Source of the DNA: Cephalotrichum gorgonifer
Taxonomy: Eukaryota > Ascomycota > Sordariomycetes > Microascales > Microascaceae
Length of the DNA: 64,000 nt
Direction: 5' to 3'
NCBI GenBank assembly: GCA_900312665.1
Contig: ONZQ02000002.1
Location: 3,362,258-3,426,257, forward strand
How positions within the stretch are numbered: the stretch's first letter is position 1; every line of letters begins with the position of its first letter. Made by a program: the position numbers and the translations under genes. Below are positions 33,088 through 44,200 of this stretch, piece by piece. The notes under the pieces were generated by a model, which saw only the letters and a list, made by a program, of their open reading frames with translations, ran no database searches and was not told the origin of the DNA.

Positions 33088-34242
33088 ATGAAGTTCTTTT
33101 TGTCCGCCCTTGCGCTTGTGGCGCCCGCCCAAGGATACCTTCGCTTCGGATGCGGGACCTTGAGCGTCCAGCGCCTTGACCCACTCGTGGAGCCCGGTGC
33201 CATTCCTTCGGCGCATCTCCATCAGATCGTCGGTGGAAATGCCTTCAACGCGACCATGGATCCTTCTAGGGACATTGGTAATGAGGCCACCTGTACCACC
33301 TGCAGCTTCTCCGAAGACTTCTCCAATTACTGGACCGCAGTCTTGTACTTCAAGGCCCAGAACGGGTCGTATATTCGTGTGCCACAATACCCAAATGCCC
33401 TCTTGGGCGACCTGCAAGGTGGTATGACCATCTACTATATCCAGGAGTCGTTCAGTACCAATGGCAATCAGAAAATCACGGCGTTCCCGCCCGTACGTCC
33501 CCCCCCCCCCTCGTTTTTTTTTTGAATTCCAGGGATTAACGTTTTTCACTAGGGTTTCCGCATGACCGTCGGCAACCCGGGCAACGGGGATGGAGCCAAC
33601 CCGGGACTGCGCTATACCTGTCTGCAAAACGTCATGACACGATTCCCTGAGACGGCCGAGTTCCCAAAGGCCCCGTGCCCGGCTGGTATCATGGCCATCC
33701 ACCACTTCCCCGCATGCTGGGACGGCAAGAATCTCGATAGCGCCAACCACCAAGATCACATGTACAATACAGTCAAGGGAGCTTTCCAACCCGCCGGCGC
33801 TTGTCCTGCCTCCCATCCTGTTCGTGTGCCACAGGTTGCGTATGAGACGATGTGGGATACAACCAAGTTCAACGACAAGTCACTGTGGCCCACGGACGGG
33901 TCACAGCCATTCGTCTGGAGCTACGAGGACTCCACAGGCTATGGCACCCACGGCGATTACCTGTTTGGGTGGAAGGGCGATGCACTCCAACGCGCCATGG
34001 ACTCCACCGCCTTGCTCAGCACCGGACTTGCTACCCAGAGCGTACCCCAGGCAAACGCGTGCAAGATTCAGCCTTCCGTTGTAGAGGAAATCGATGGATG
34101 TGAGTTTATTTCATCCCATTTACGTCGTTGTTGGCTTAGGGAGCCTGGTAGCATACCCTATGACAAACAGAAACTCAGCTAACAACCTTTCTCTTCCTTC
34201 TATATAGGGCTGAGTAGCCTTCCTGGGAGATCGGCGATGTAG
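33088..34242 (+). CDS. Secreted DUF1996-domain protein
   Basis: Three exons, 33088-33492, 33553-34099 and 34208-34242, give 328 residues. The signal peptide is about 1-16 (MKFFLSALALVAPAQG). The mature protein shows the DUF1996 pattern: FGCGTLSVQRLDPLVEPGAIPSAHLHQIVGG near the N-terminus, the Cys pair CTTCSFSEDFSNYWTAVLYF, GLRYTCL, HHFPACWDGKNLDS, and the close DGWLSSLPG. Conserved His and Cys residues are retained. The function of the family is not established. Members are secreted or surface proteins in ascomycetes, some with WSC domains, absent here. The last exon codes for only 11 residues, but it restores the family ending. Intron 1 contains a C12 run and a T10 run. Confidence 0.9.
33499..33523 (+). 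repeat. C12 and T10 homopolymer runs in an intron
   Basis: Intron 1 of the DUF1996 gene has twelve C (33499-33510) and ten T (33514-33523). The latter may serve as polypyrimidine tract. Such runs are sequencing-error prone, but here they lie outside coding sequence. Confidence 0.8.
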
Positions 34243-34547
34243 GAACTTGGCGAGAATCGAGCCGACCAATATTGACATGTTGCTAGTAACTTACGCTAGG
34301 TGGTTTGGACTTGTTACTTGTGGGGGGACTCCCTGTTTTTTCTATGGGCTGGGGTATACTGATGTACGAGCTCAAATACGTATGCACGACCTCTTCACTC
34401 GTTTTCTGTCAAGCGGCCGGCTTCGGCCGGCCATTCTATTGTCTAGTTCTAGTTCTTTACCAACTTTTAAGGAATCCAATTCTTCCCCCCCTGGCTGAAT
34501 TGCATCCATGCCTTTTTCGAGGCTTTGACATCGATCTACACTCCGTC
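34243..34547. other. Short convergent intergenic region with GC hairpin
   Basis: Separates the 3' ends of the DUF1996 gene and the hydrolase gene. It holds the hairpin at 34415-34432. Confidence 0.55.
34415..34432. other. GC-rich hairpin with TTCG loop
   Basis: A perfect 7-bp inverted repeat, GGCCGGC and GCCGGCC, encloses TTCG, so either transcript could form a stable UUCG-type hairpin. It lies between two convergent genes and may mark transcript ends. Function is inferred from position only. Confidence 0.55.
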
Positions 34548-36194
34548 CTAAGTACGGTATCCTCGGACAATATCGGTCAATACTGCCCTGGTCACGCGTT
34601 TATCAAACACCTGCGCATGGTCCAAGTCTTGAAACCATAGCACACTCAACCCATCACCTTCCCATCTTCCATCTTTCCCACCCATGCTCATGGCCCAATT
34701 ATCTTGGCCTGTCAGATAAGACGCGACAGCATCTGTGTTTACAATTAGATCACGTCCTGCGAGCACAACAGATACCTGGTGGCCCCGAATGGCGTCCTTC
34801 CATAGAATGTTATCAGCCCAAAAAAAGCGTCGGAATAGGGTATGGGATATCCCCATATCCTTAGAGCCAAAATAAGATAATTGGTGTTCGTTAGCACGAC
34901 TTGGTTTTCGGCAAATCTGTAGTGTGGAGGGAGTCAGTTGGAGCTTTTGCCGAGGAAGGAGGAAGGAGGAAGATGTACAAAGTTATATGCAACATCCGGA
35001 AGATGGAGGAGGAAGGACACAGGATCTACAAATAGAATCGGTCCTATCCTTTGTTCAATATCGGGCGTGTGAAGGAGATGGGTAGCAATGATACTCCCAT
35101 ACCTGTATACATATAGTTAGTTATGGTGATGATAAAGGAGGCGGAGTGTTTACATACGAGTGTGACACTAGAACAAATCTTTCCCACCCATGGAAGTCTA
35201 ATATTCTCTTGACTTCATCGCACATTTCCTCCCTCAGAAGTGCTTCCCGTGTTATTCTGGAGCTTATTGACATAATCTCCAGAGCAATTATGCCCACCTG
35301 ACCATCGGAAGTGTCCTTGTCATTCTCAGCATTGATCTCTGCTAAGAAATTCTTATATGGGTAGAGTCCAATTCCGATGCCGTGGATGAAAACGATTGGG
35401 AGCCTCGTCTTGGAGGTATGTGGACGGTGCCAGTAAGTGATAGTCTTCGCCAGGGACAAATGGGGGCTGACGAAAGCGTGGGGCCGTAAGGGGAAGACAG
35501 AGAATAAAGAGTTCCGATGGAAGTCGAAGGAGTGGTAGTACAAAGATGCAGCTACTAGTGTATCAACAACGAATACACACTATCGAGTAGACAGGCGGTT
35601 AGCGTTTTGGGTGGAGCGAGGGGTATCTTCCTATATAGCACTTACCAGATACCATGTGAGGCTTCGGTGCAGCATATCGACCTCCTCAAAGGTCAATCTC
35701 AAGCATTGTGCGCTCCCGCGCCCGTCCTCGAGTTTCCTTCCCAGCAAATCCTCCAGTTTTTGTATATACCCTTGGAGCTCCTCATCATATGCCGGATTGA
35801 CCTCCGATGTATTAAAGAAAGCCCACCGGAAGAAATCCTTTACATTCTCCCGCTTGATATCTTCTGCTGCTGCATCCTTGAACCACTTCGTGAGGTAGCG
35901 TTCCGGGTCTTGAATGTGGCTGTGGCACTGCGAGAAGAGTTTTTGTCGGTCCTTGCGGCAGGGCGGCACAGGATGTACGGCAGGGCTCTGGAGGTAGGAT
36001 TTGCGTGGTAAGTAAACAAGCAAGTAGAAGGCAGCCTCCAGGGCGAGCCAGATCTCTAGTATGCAGGGGATGTAGGAAGCAGGATGGACTAGCAAGCTCG
36101 TCACCACATGGATGATGCTAACGGGTGCGATGTGGTGCAAGAAGAGGATACATATTCGAATGAAAACGTAATCCCAGACAGATGTTCCGATCAT
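34548..36194 (-). CDS. Alpha/beta hydrolase with N-terminal membrane segment, function unknown
   Basis: Four exons in transcript order: 36194-35646, 35579-35158, 35102-34979, 34916-34548. They give 487 residues with consistent phases. The N-terminal about 80 residues are hydrophobic (IRICILFLHHIAPVSII; EIWLALEAAFYLLVYL), suggesting two membrane segments. The hydrolase part begins at IVFIHGIGIGLYPYKNFL, the oxyanion HG motif. The nucleophile elbow is SHSYGS, created by splicing exon 2 to exon 3. Near the end are VVLAGRDLIVN, with the likely catalytic Asp, and LDHAQVF, with the catalytic His. Thus the Ser-Asp-His triad looks complete. This architecture is common in ascomycete proteins with no assigned substrate. 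It lies tail-to-tail with the DUF1996 gene. Confidence 0.85.
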
Positions 36195-36870
36195 GTCGAT
36201 GGTGGTGAAAGCACCTCGGACGGATGTTTGAGATATTGGCCAGGTGCTATTTGAGTAGTCTTCGGAATGCCCGGAACAACATTCGCTTCTTTCAGGAAAA
36301 AAAAAAATAGAGAAAAATTTCCAAGCGCTGTGCTAGATATCAATGGATAAATCATCCATCAGCACAATCCTAATATGAAACCGTGCATGTGCAAATACGC
36401 GTAGCTTACTTGTTGAATTTATTTTGTTGGGTGGGCACTTAAGAGCTCAGCTCGGAGATTTTGGGCATATGAGCCCGGAACAAAAGCTGATGATCATAGC
36501 ACTCAAGCATGGAACTGACGTCATTTGCGACCTACATGTAATCAAAGATCCTGAGCCAATCATAAGCTCCAAATTTTCAATTATACATTATTACTAATAA
36601 TCGGTCCGTTACTAATCAGCAAGTCCTTGCGGCTCTATTTTTGACTTGAAATCCACCTGAAGAGAACTTGCCATGAGTGAAAGTAGGGTCTTCAGTCATC
36701 GAGGAACTCATTTTCAGTGGAAGAATTCATATATAGAGACTGGTAATGTGCTAAATGACAAGGTATCAAGGTGCAGCGCTATTCGAACCGTTCAGAGTAC
36801 TCATGCTAGACGAATTCAGTACTAGCCCTCAGTCATAAGAAAATGCTGGCTGTAGGACCATTTTGACCCA
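36195..36870. other. Intergenic region between hydrolase and MDR genes
   Basis: Promoter of the hydrolase gene and 3' flank of the MDR gene, both on the minus strand. No gene or recognised motif. Confidence 0.5.
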
Positions 36871-38358
36871 CTATCTAAGTTTTACGACTAACCTGCTCCC
36901 CGAGATCTCCCCCCTCCTCATAACCTCCAGACAAGAATTGATGACCTCCAATCCCCCGTCAACAATCTGCGTTTCTGGTAACTTTACCGCTCCGCTCTTC
37001 AACGAGTGATACAACCAATAACTTAACACACAGCCCAGGTCCTCGTTCTCGTGGAACAATTTGACGGGAACCTGGTGAACTCTCACATTAGGCGCGGGGG
37101 CCTTGGGCGCACCAGTAAAGCAGACTAGGTGGCTTAATGAGCTGCCCTTTTGTGTAAGGGGATCTGGGATGTCGATTGAGGTAGGACTGGTTAATGGGAT
37201 AGCGGATTGTGAAGAGCTGTTAGAGGCCAAGACGTTTTGGCACCAGGTCGAGGTTTCCTTCCCAATCATGTCCATGGCGAAGCGCAGAGACCCTTGCGTG
37301 TGTTCACGGACTTGGCGAGCCGCTAGATCGAGGTCAGATCGGTCCACGAGGATATCTACCCACAGTATACGTTAATACAGTATTGGAATGGAACGTGGTT
37401 TTGGGCTAAACTTACCAACACCAAGTGCAGTTAATCTTTTGCTATGCTTCTTCACATCTGCCACGCCGATAATCCTCATCCCGGCTGTTTTTGCGAGCTG
37501 GATACACAGCTGGGCAGTGACACTAGATGCTATTCAATAGTTCAGCGCGATGTCCGCTTCAACTCGGTGCGTACGTCCAAGGGGCATGATCAGGATACTC
37601 ACCACCGTATATCAAAATCCATTCTCCTTTGTGCGGCCGGCTTTCCGGAGATATCGGGTTGAAGACCGCATCGTAACAGTCCGACGGGACGTCTTTCTCT
37701 TCCTGCTTCTGCAGAATTGACAGAAGATCAAGGTCTGGAAGCTTTCCCTGCTTGGGTAGTGCTATTCCCAAGCAGACACCGAGAGATAACGCAGCGGTTA
37801 CAAACGCGACGCCGAGGGAGGCAGCCTTATGTGGGTCAATGCCTTGGGGGATCTTGATAGCGTTGAAGCAGCAGACGACGGCATATTCTTGAAAAGCCGA
37901 CTTTCGAAAGTCTCGATAGTCGGTAGCCACAGCAAGCACCTGTTGCATGAGCTCAGTAATATGATCCCAATGGAAGGGCCATTTTGAAACTTACTTGGTC
38001 GCCCACAACAAGGCGGGATCCAGTGGGGACGTTAACATCGACTATGGTTCCGACAAACTCACGGCCATTGAGACAGGGCAGCTCAGGCAAAGCGAACCCA
38101 AAGTCTCTGTATTGATATGGTCAGCCATATCCTGAGACGGACGGAATGTGCAAAAATACGAACCCACTACAAGGTGTATACTTACGCCGACTTCCAGTCA
38201 ATGGGGTTAAGTCCGATGGCCTCAACCTGGACAAGTAACTCCCCCGGCCTGAGCTCAGGCATGCCGCCCTCATGGAACGTCTGATATGGCGACCGGGGCT
38301 GATGCAGAAGTAGCTGTGTCTGCACACTGGGGAGCTGGCGTTGCACGACTGGGGCCAT
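36871..38358 (-). CDS. MDR-family oxidoreductase (zinc-type alcohol dehydrogenase-like / enoyl reductase)
   Basis: Five exons in transcript order: 38358-38186, 38106-37995, 37939-37603, 37529-37416, 37355-36871. They give 406 residues. The GroES-like N-terminal domain has GELLVQVEAIGLNPIDWKSADFG and the proton/substrate region CLNGREFVGTIVDV. The central YGGASSVTAQLCIQLAKTAG is the nucleotide-binding entry of the MDR fold, and LGVDILVDRSD follows. No zinc-ligand pattern typical of true alcohol dehydrogenases is seen, so an enoyl reductase or quinone-reductase-like NADPH enzyme, like the trans-acting reductases of fungal polyketide pathways (LovC-like), is more likely. No polyketide synthase is nearby, so the role is open. 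The start at 38358 follows homologue length; an upstream in-frame ATG at 38424 exists. Confidence 0.87.
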
Positions 38359-39696
38359 GTTGGCTTTCGGGGGGGCCTTTCGGCGACGCGACGGTGTGCA
38401 GAGCGACGATAGGTAGTGGCCCATAGGAAGGAGGCTGAAGTAACCCTTCTCTGAAGGGTTCAACTAGAAGCGCCGGAGACGGGAGATGATCCGCTGGGGA
38501 ACCGATAGAACCGATGTTATGAAGAGTATGATAGGATACGGGTATTGGTGGAAACTGCAAGGGAGGGAGGGATACAAGGTTACAGCACCAGACAGGCATG
38601 ATTCGATTATTAAATGCTTCCCCTGTATTTCAGAGACATTCTACGATAAGAAGATAGGGAAAACATGGGGTTCGGGCTTCGGGATACAGATGAAAGGTCG
38701 CTAGTCGGCAAAGATCCGAGAATCATCGTGGGTCCTCCATCAAAGGCGTCATTGCTACCGAGTCCAATCCGACCTATGCCGTGACGTTCGGCTTCTACTG
38801 CCATGCCTATCGGGTAATGGCATTCGTGCGCGATTCTTTATGTTCATTCGTCCGTCGCATGTGTGGGGCCTATGGCGTACTTGCTCGCCATTCCCGCTGA
38901 TCTTGCAAGTACAAGTAGCCAGTCGGGAACAAGGCCAGTAACGGGGCCCGCCAAGACTACTGGTGGCACAGATCAGGTCGGATTACCGGCCAGCCTCAGA
39001 GCCAGTGGCAAGATACTACCAGGACGCATGCCGTATGGCCTCAATCTATTCACAATGCTCCATATGAATAAATATTATGATTAAACGAAGTAGTCGGAGC
39101 GCTTCTCTTCGTTGCAACCCAGCGCAGATGATATCCTGTCTTGGTCACCCCTGAGTGTTAGCGCTGTGTAATGAACACAGAACCTGTCCACGCAATCACT
39201 AGCGCTTCGCACGTCATTCCCCCCCTGCTTCCACCCCACCTCCGCCCGAACCGTTCATCGGGTGTACCCTCAGTCCGACTCGTTCATCCTAATGCGTGGT
39301 GAGTCAATGTGCCACATCCGCCCAAGTAAATTTTCATGTCTTGTGCAAATCTTGCATACTTGGGAGCAGCCTTCCCAGGCAGCCCATAACGGCGCGAACA
39401 TCATTGCAAAATATACAGAGTAGGCAATTGGGTCATGAAATAGATAGCATGTCAATGGACACGCTGAAGGACTACGGCTCGCCCTTGGACTCATCGAGGG
39501 GAATAGCATAGGTATACATACAAGCATACAAGATTCTCGTGAGGACAGGGTGTTTGGTACTTACGGCGTCAGCGGAGAACCGCCGGTGGGACGCGGGGAT
39601 TATTCATCCTGAGCTACTTGTAGCGGACATGGTATTGTGGTCTGATCAAGCAAGTACGTACATGTCCGTAACAATTTACCACTTGAACTACCCTTA
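38359..39696. other. Intergenic region
   Basis: 1.3 kb with the MDR gene promoter and the 3' flank of the flavin monooxygenase gene. Small frames lack recognisable features. Confidence 0.5.
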
Positions 39697-40915
39697 CTAT
39701 TTATTATAAATATGTCCAGTCCTCTCAATCTCGAACGCAGCATCCTTCCCTCTCCCCTCCTTCTCATACTGCCTAACCAGCGGCAGAACATCCTTGCCAA
39801 ACTGTTCGATCTCCTCCTCGTAATGCAGGAAGGCAGTCAGAACAAGATCAACCCCGAGACTCTTCAGCAGCACAATCCTCTCGGCAACCTGTTCCTTGGT
39901 GCCGAACAACTTGGTCTTGAACCCATCGTTATACTGTACCAAATCGTCCAAGCTGCTGTTCGCCCACATACCCGTCTTGTTCGCGGTGCTTGCACCAGCA
40001 GTCTGGACGGCATCCCTGAAAGCCTCGACAGCTTCCTTGTCGGCCTTGCCCTGGATTTCCCGAAGAACCTGGATTGCCTCCTCCTCGCTGTCCCGCACAA
40101 TTACGAAGCCGTTGACAGCAAACTTGACAGTCCGCCCGAATTTCTCCGCCCGAGCCTTCACATCCTCGATCTGAGTGCGGAATCCTTCAAGGTCATTTCC
40201 GTTCATGAAGTACCACTCGCTAACCTCGGCGCCATTATTCCTAGCGTCGTCGCTGTTCCCACCCTGGAAGATCTCGGGATGTGGCTTCTGCACGGGTTTG
40301 GGGCTGAGGTTATAATTGGTGAACCTGTAAAAGTCGCCCGAGAAGGTGAACCCGCTATCATCGGGGGCAGTCCAGATTCCCTTAAGACATCGGATGAACT
40401 CATGGCTGCGGCGGTACCTCTCGGCGTGGTCCAGCCACCATTCCCCAACTGACGTGAATTCGCCCTTGAACCAGCCGCTAACCACGTTGACCGCAATGCG
40501 GCCGTTACTGTAGTTGTCGATACTGGCAAGCTGCTTGGCCGCAACAGTGGGACTCCAGATGCCTGGTAGGACTGCGGCTATTATCTTGATGGAAGTCGTG
40601 CCACTGAGAATGGCCTGAGAGAAGGAGACCGACTCATGTTGCTGGGAGGCGCCATACGAAGCAAGGAATCGGATCTGCGTGAGACCATATTCTATGCCCG
40701 CTGCTTCCGCTGCCTTCGCATATCTTATGTTACTCTCAAGATCCCAGTTGGTCCTTTGTGGTACCTTGCTGATAACAAGGCCACCAGAGACATTGGGTAC
40801 CCAATACCTAGAACGTTGCAAGTCAGCGCCGATCAGGGAAGGGGCTCGAAAACAAATCTTACGCAAAGAGAAGCCGGTCGGCTTCCGTGTTGAGGGGGTG
40901 TATCGTAGCCGCCAT
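39697..40915 (-). CDS. sfnG-like: FMNH2-dependent monooxygenase, dimethylsulfone monooxygenase (SfnG)-like
   Basis: Two exons, 40915-40863 and 40807-39697, give 387 residues. It is a bacterial-luciferase-fold protein. YWVPNVSGGLVIS, EYGLTQIRFLASYGA and HESVSFSQAILS match the SfnG/SsuD branch; SIDNYSNGRIAVNVVSGW and FQGGNSDDARNNGAE supply the flavin/phosphate region. By family it oxygenates dimethylsulfone (or an alkanesulfonate) with reduced FMN, releasing sulfur in a usable form. No flavin reductase gene is adjacent. It is divergent from an AceTr transporter, and a DszC-like flavin enzyme lies 3.3 kb away, together suggesting an organosulfur-scavenging group. No targeting signal. Substrate choice is inferred. 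Confidence 0.88.
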
Positions 40916-41873
40916 TTTGTTGTCTTTGGCTTGGGAGCGCTTGACACAGAAGACTTCCAAATGCAGTAAATTAGGAGGTGAACATTTCTCTTGCAACAAG
41001 TGGATAGTGCAAATTGGTATGGAAATAATGATTTATTCTATCCTTCAGGACTTATTATCAAATTTCTCTCACTGAGCCATTCGTCTCCTTGTGTCAAAGG
41101 CAGCACGAACCGAGTAGCGAGGAAATCGCGTGCCTGGATCGCCTCATTCGGCAAACTATGGCGTTATTTCCAGCTCTCGTCGAATCGTACAAGCACTCCA
41201 CGCGGCGGTCACTCCACTCCAGGGGGCTTGTGGGGCATAGCGAGCTGATACTCTTGGATCAGCGAAGCATACCAGCATCGTCACATTAAGCATCGAAGTG
41301 CGTGGGGCAGCCGCCGTTACGTGGGGGCGGGTGTTGGATTCGATCTACTATGGACTAGATATTCTAGAAGTAGCATCTCATCTCTTTATCGATGCCATTG
41401 ATACATACGTTTCACCGAAATTTTACCCATAGTGTCATTCATTGCCGAATTCCAATGTGGCCTGTGAAAGGTGGGGCTAGACGCCAGACGAGCACACTGG
41501 CCTCATGCCTAAGCGCAGCGGAGGTTTGTTTAAGCGATGTATCATTATTCGTCCTCTCGCTGGAATTATAATCACAGATCTCGGCTGTTGGTGCAGATGC
41601 AGATCCCTGTCGCGCTTCGGTACCACTTAATTATGCTCGGGCAGATATGGTTCGTGATATTGCGACATTGCCGAGTATGACCTGTAGATGACCTCCATTC
41701 GAAGTTGCCGATCAACGATCTGCGAGCGTCTGTGTCCAGAGACTCATATCCGGAGGCCTATATCCAGGAGCCGACATACCTTCGATTGTCTGGCTCCTTC
41801 TGAGTTCCGCGTCTTTTGCAATTGCCAGCCACTAGCCTTCATACCCATCTCGAAATTTCAAACGACCAATATC
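40916..41873. other. Divergent promoter region, sfnG-like and AceTr genes
   Basis: 0.96 kb shared upstream region. I saw no full CYS3-type site here, only a partial one near 41390. No gene. Confidence 0.45.
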
Positions 41874-42850
41874 ATGTCCGACGACTTAGATATCACGAAG
41901 GGGGGCAAGAGCAGGGAGTCTGAACTCGAGCTCCAGCGACTTGCCACAGTTCAGCATGGCGAGGTTAGAGGCCGAGCCTCTGTTCCCTTGCCTTCATCGG
42001 CTGTGCGTTTAACTTCCACATCGACTTATTAGGCGTTAGCGGATAGCTAACCGTCTGATAGACTGCCCTTGCCATCGGCGCCTTTGCCACAACATTGACT
42101 ACACTTTCAATCAGTCTCATGGAATTGAGAGGTGTCACCACCATCAACGTATACGTCGCCAATTTCTTTTTCGTTGCCGCGCTAGGGCTGCTCATCACCG
42201 CACAATGGGAACTGTCGTCTGGGAATGGCTTTGCCTACACCGTGTTCAGTGCCTTTGGTATAAAGCTTTCCCCCTAAGACCCACTATCCTGGTGCATTAA
42301 CTGACTCGTAACTATCAAGGTCTTTTCTACGCGGGATATGGAGCAATCCTCACCCCGGCGTTCGGAATCACCGCTGCGTATGGCGACGATGTCAAGCAAC
42401 TAAACAACGCGCTGGGTATTTTCCTCATCTGTAGGTATTTCAAAAGCGAATATAACGAGAGCCGTCGCTGACAAACTATGGCGACTTAGTGTGGTCGGTT
42501 TTTGTCCTTACATTCCTCATAGCCTCGCTTCCCACAAATGTGGTTTACATCCTCATCTTCACCTTTGTTTTCCTCGGCTTCCTGCTCGTTGGAGCTAGCT
42601 ACTTTGCGGCAGCGGACGGATATTCTGCAGCATCTATTAGCATAAAGAAATCTGGTGGAGTCTTTTGCTTCCTTGCCGGCCTTGTCGGATGGTTAGTCCC
42701 GAAGAGTATATAGAGGAAGCAAAGGGAGCCGACTAACATTGGGAATTTAGGTACCTTACTTTGCACCTTCTCATCAAGGACTCCATCGTCGAGCTCCCAC
42801 TTGGGGATACGTCAAAATATTTCTCCAAGTCCAGGAAGGGGAGCGAATAG
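41874..42850 (+). CDS. AceTr (GPR1/FUN34/YaaH) family transporter
   Basis: Five exons: 41874-42002, 42062-42257, 42320-42430, 42490-42691, 42751-42850. They give 245 residues and about six membrane spans. Family features are ALAIGAFATTLTTLSISLMELRGV, GLFYAGYGAILTPAFGI, LWSVFVLTFLIASLPTNVVYI and LVGWYLTLHLLI. Members export or import acetate, succinate or ammonium-linked solutes at the plasma membrane. The N-terminal signature normally Asn-Pro-x-Pro-Leu-Gly-Leu is replaced by SSATALAIG at the exon 1/2 join. A different donor could alter those residues, but no alternative I tried restores Asn-Pro. It lies between the two putative sulfur-related flavin enzymes. Confidence 0.85.
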
Positions 42851-43811
42851 TGGGATGTATGAAATTTGTAGTGCATCATTCCGGAGTGTATTGCTCTAAG
42901 TCCATCCCTAGCAGTACACTTATAGGAGTGATTAGCTTGAAATTTCCCGCCCGGAGCGAGGCAATGCGGCCTAGTGAATTAATCGCCGCGAAACCACTTT
43001 GTACTAGGTAGTTATGTAACTAATCAGACTGGATTACCGGCTTGCGCTTCTTTTACTCCAACTTCATGCCAGACCTATACTGTCGTGGACCCGTGTTCGC
43101 AGGTGGTAAAACTTGCCCGTCTTCTGCAAACCATAGCGGGGCTACATGTCAGACCGTACGGAAGGCATACTATTTGCTCTTTGCAAAGATTCTTAACAAT
43201 GAAATGGAGGGGAATTGTTAGTTCGTAGTCACTCAGTCCCGAGGCTTGCCGCCCCATACGATACGTACTTCGAGGCAATAGTTTTAACCCCTTGGTGAAT
43301 GTTCGGTAGCAAACGCCTTTGGCCCTCGAATCATCCTGAGGCTCCTGTTATCTCGGCAAACAGGGCATTTGCATCTCAGCTGAAATCACAATTTCTCGGT
43401 GGAAGCCACGAGATTCGATGCCGCATGGCTATTTGTTGAACTTCGCGAGCTAGGTTGCACGTGGAGAGGACTTGGGCACACGTACGGGGGGGAAAGTAGA
43501 TCACGCGCAACAATGCGTGCATATGATATAATGGAAATACGCCGACGTGGGATTTACCATATATTCCAATGAACCCGAGATAATTGTCGCCAATGTTTCT
43601 AGATGTGGCGTAAAGACGTCATCCCGATCGGTATTTTACAAAGGCATTTGAAGTGCTCAGCCCGGGCGCAATGCAGTCCTGACGATACAGATTACTCCCT
43701 TCCCAAACGGGTTCCTGCTCCAGGTGTTTGGATGTAGTGGGGGCTCACTGCCGTCCCTATGACATGCTAGGGGAGGGTAACATGTCCGTCAAAGGTATAG
43801 TTTTAGCGCAA

Positions 43812-43821
43812 ATGGCATCAA
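43812..43821 (+). promoter_or_regulatory. CYS3/MetR-like site, 9 of 10
   Basis: ATGGCATCAA matches ATGRYRYCAT at nine of ten positions, 380 bp upstream of the DszC-like gene. Weak alone, but supportive beside the site at 43936. Confidence 0.3.
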
Positions 43822-43928
43822 CATCAGCCACATACGGCGCTTTGGCCCGGAGAGGAAAATCGAGCTCAACTTCCTGTCTCATGCAGCCGACAGCCGACAC
43901 CCGACTGGCACACGCCCAGTATCAAGCG

Positions 43929-43945
43929 ATGGCATATGATGCCAT
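43929..43945 (+). promoter_or_regulatory. CYS3/MetR-type site inside a perfect inverted repeat
   Basis: 43936-43945 is ATGATGCCAT, a perfect match to the CYS3 consensus ATGRYRYCAT of Neurospora sulfur regulation. It overlaps a wider inverted repeat, ATGGCAT-ATG-ATGCCAT (43929-43945). It lies about 255 bp upstream of the DszC-like monooxygenase start. Confidence 0.55.
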
Positions 43946-44200
43946 TCCCAGCGTCTTTGTAGTCTATTCTCGTCGCCTGTGATCGATAACATCATTGGTA
44001 GTACAAGATGCACATTTGAACATCGCGACTTATTATTGGGGGACTGTCGGAGTCGTCTAAGATAAATATGAGCAGAGAAGTGCCACTATTAATATCCATC
44101 CAAAACTCGACGTTACTGAGGAATTGATCTATCCTTTGCACATTATCATTTACCATACAAGGTCTACCATCCATCAAACGAAACCTGCTCCCAAACTACA

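Larger units (their letters stand above)
42851..44200. other. Intergenic region before the DszC-like gene
   Basis: 1.35 kb, no gene. It carries a perfect CYS3-type site at 43936-43945 and a near match at 43812-43821 (listed separately). Confidence 0.55.

Noticed and set aside
38359..39696. Possible polyketide-type cluster around the MDR oxidoreductase
   Set aside because: No synthase, transferase or P450 in the surrounding sequence.
39712..40452. 246-codon plus-strand frame opposite the SfnG-like gene
   Set aside because: Antisense shadow; the minus-strand frame has the luciferase-fold motifs.
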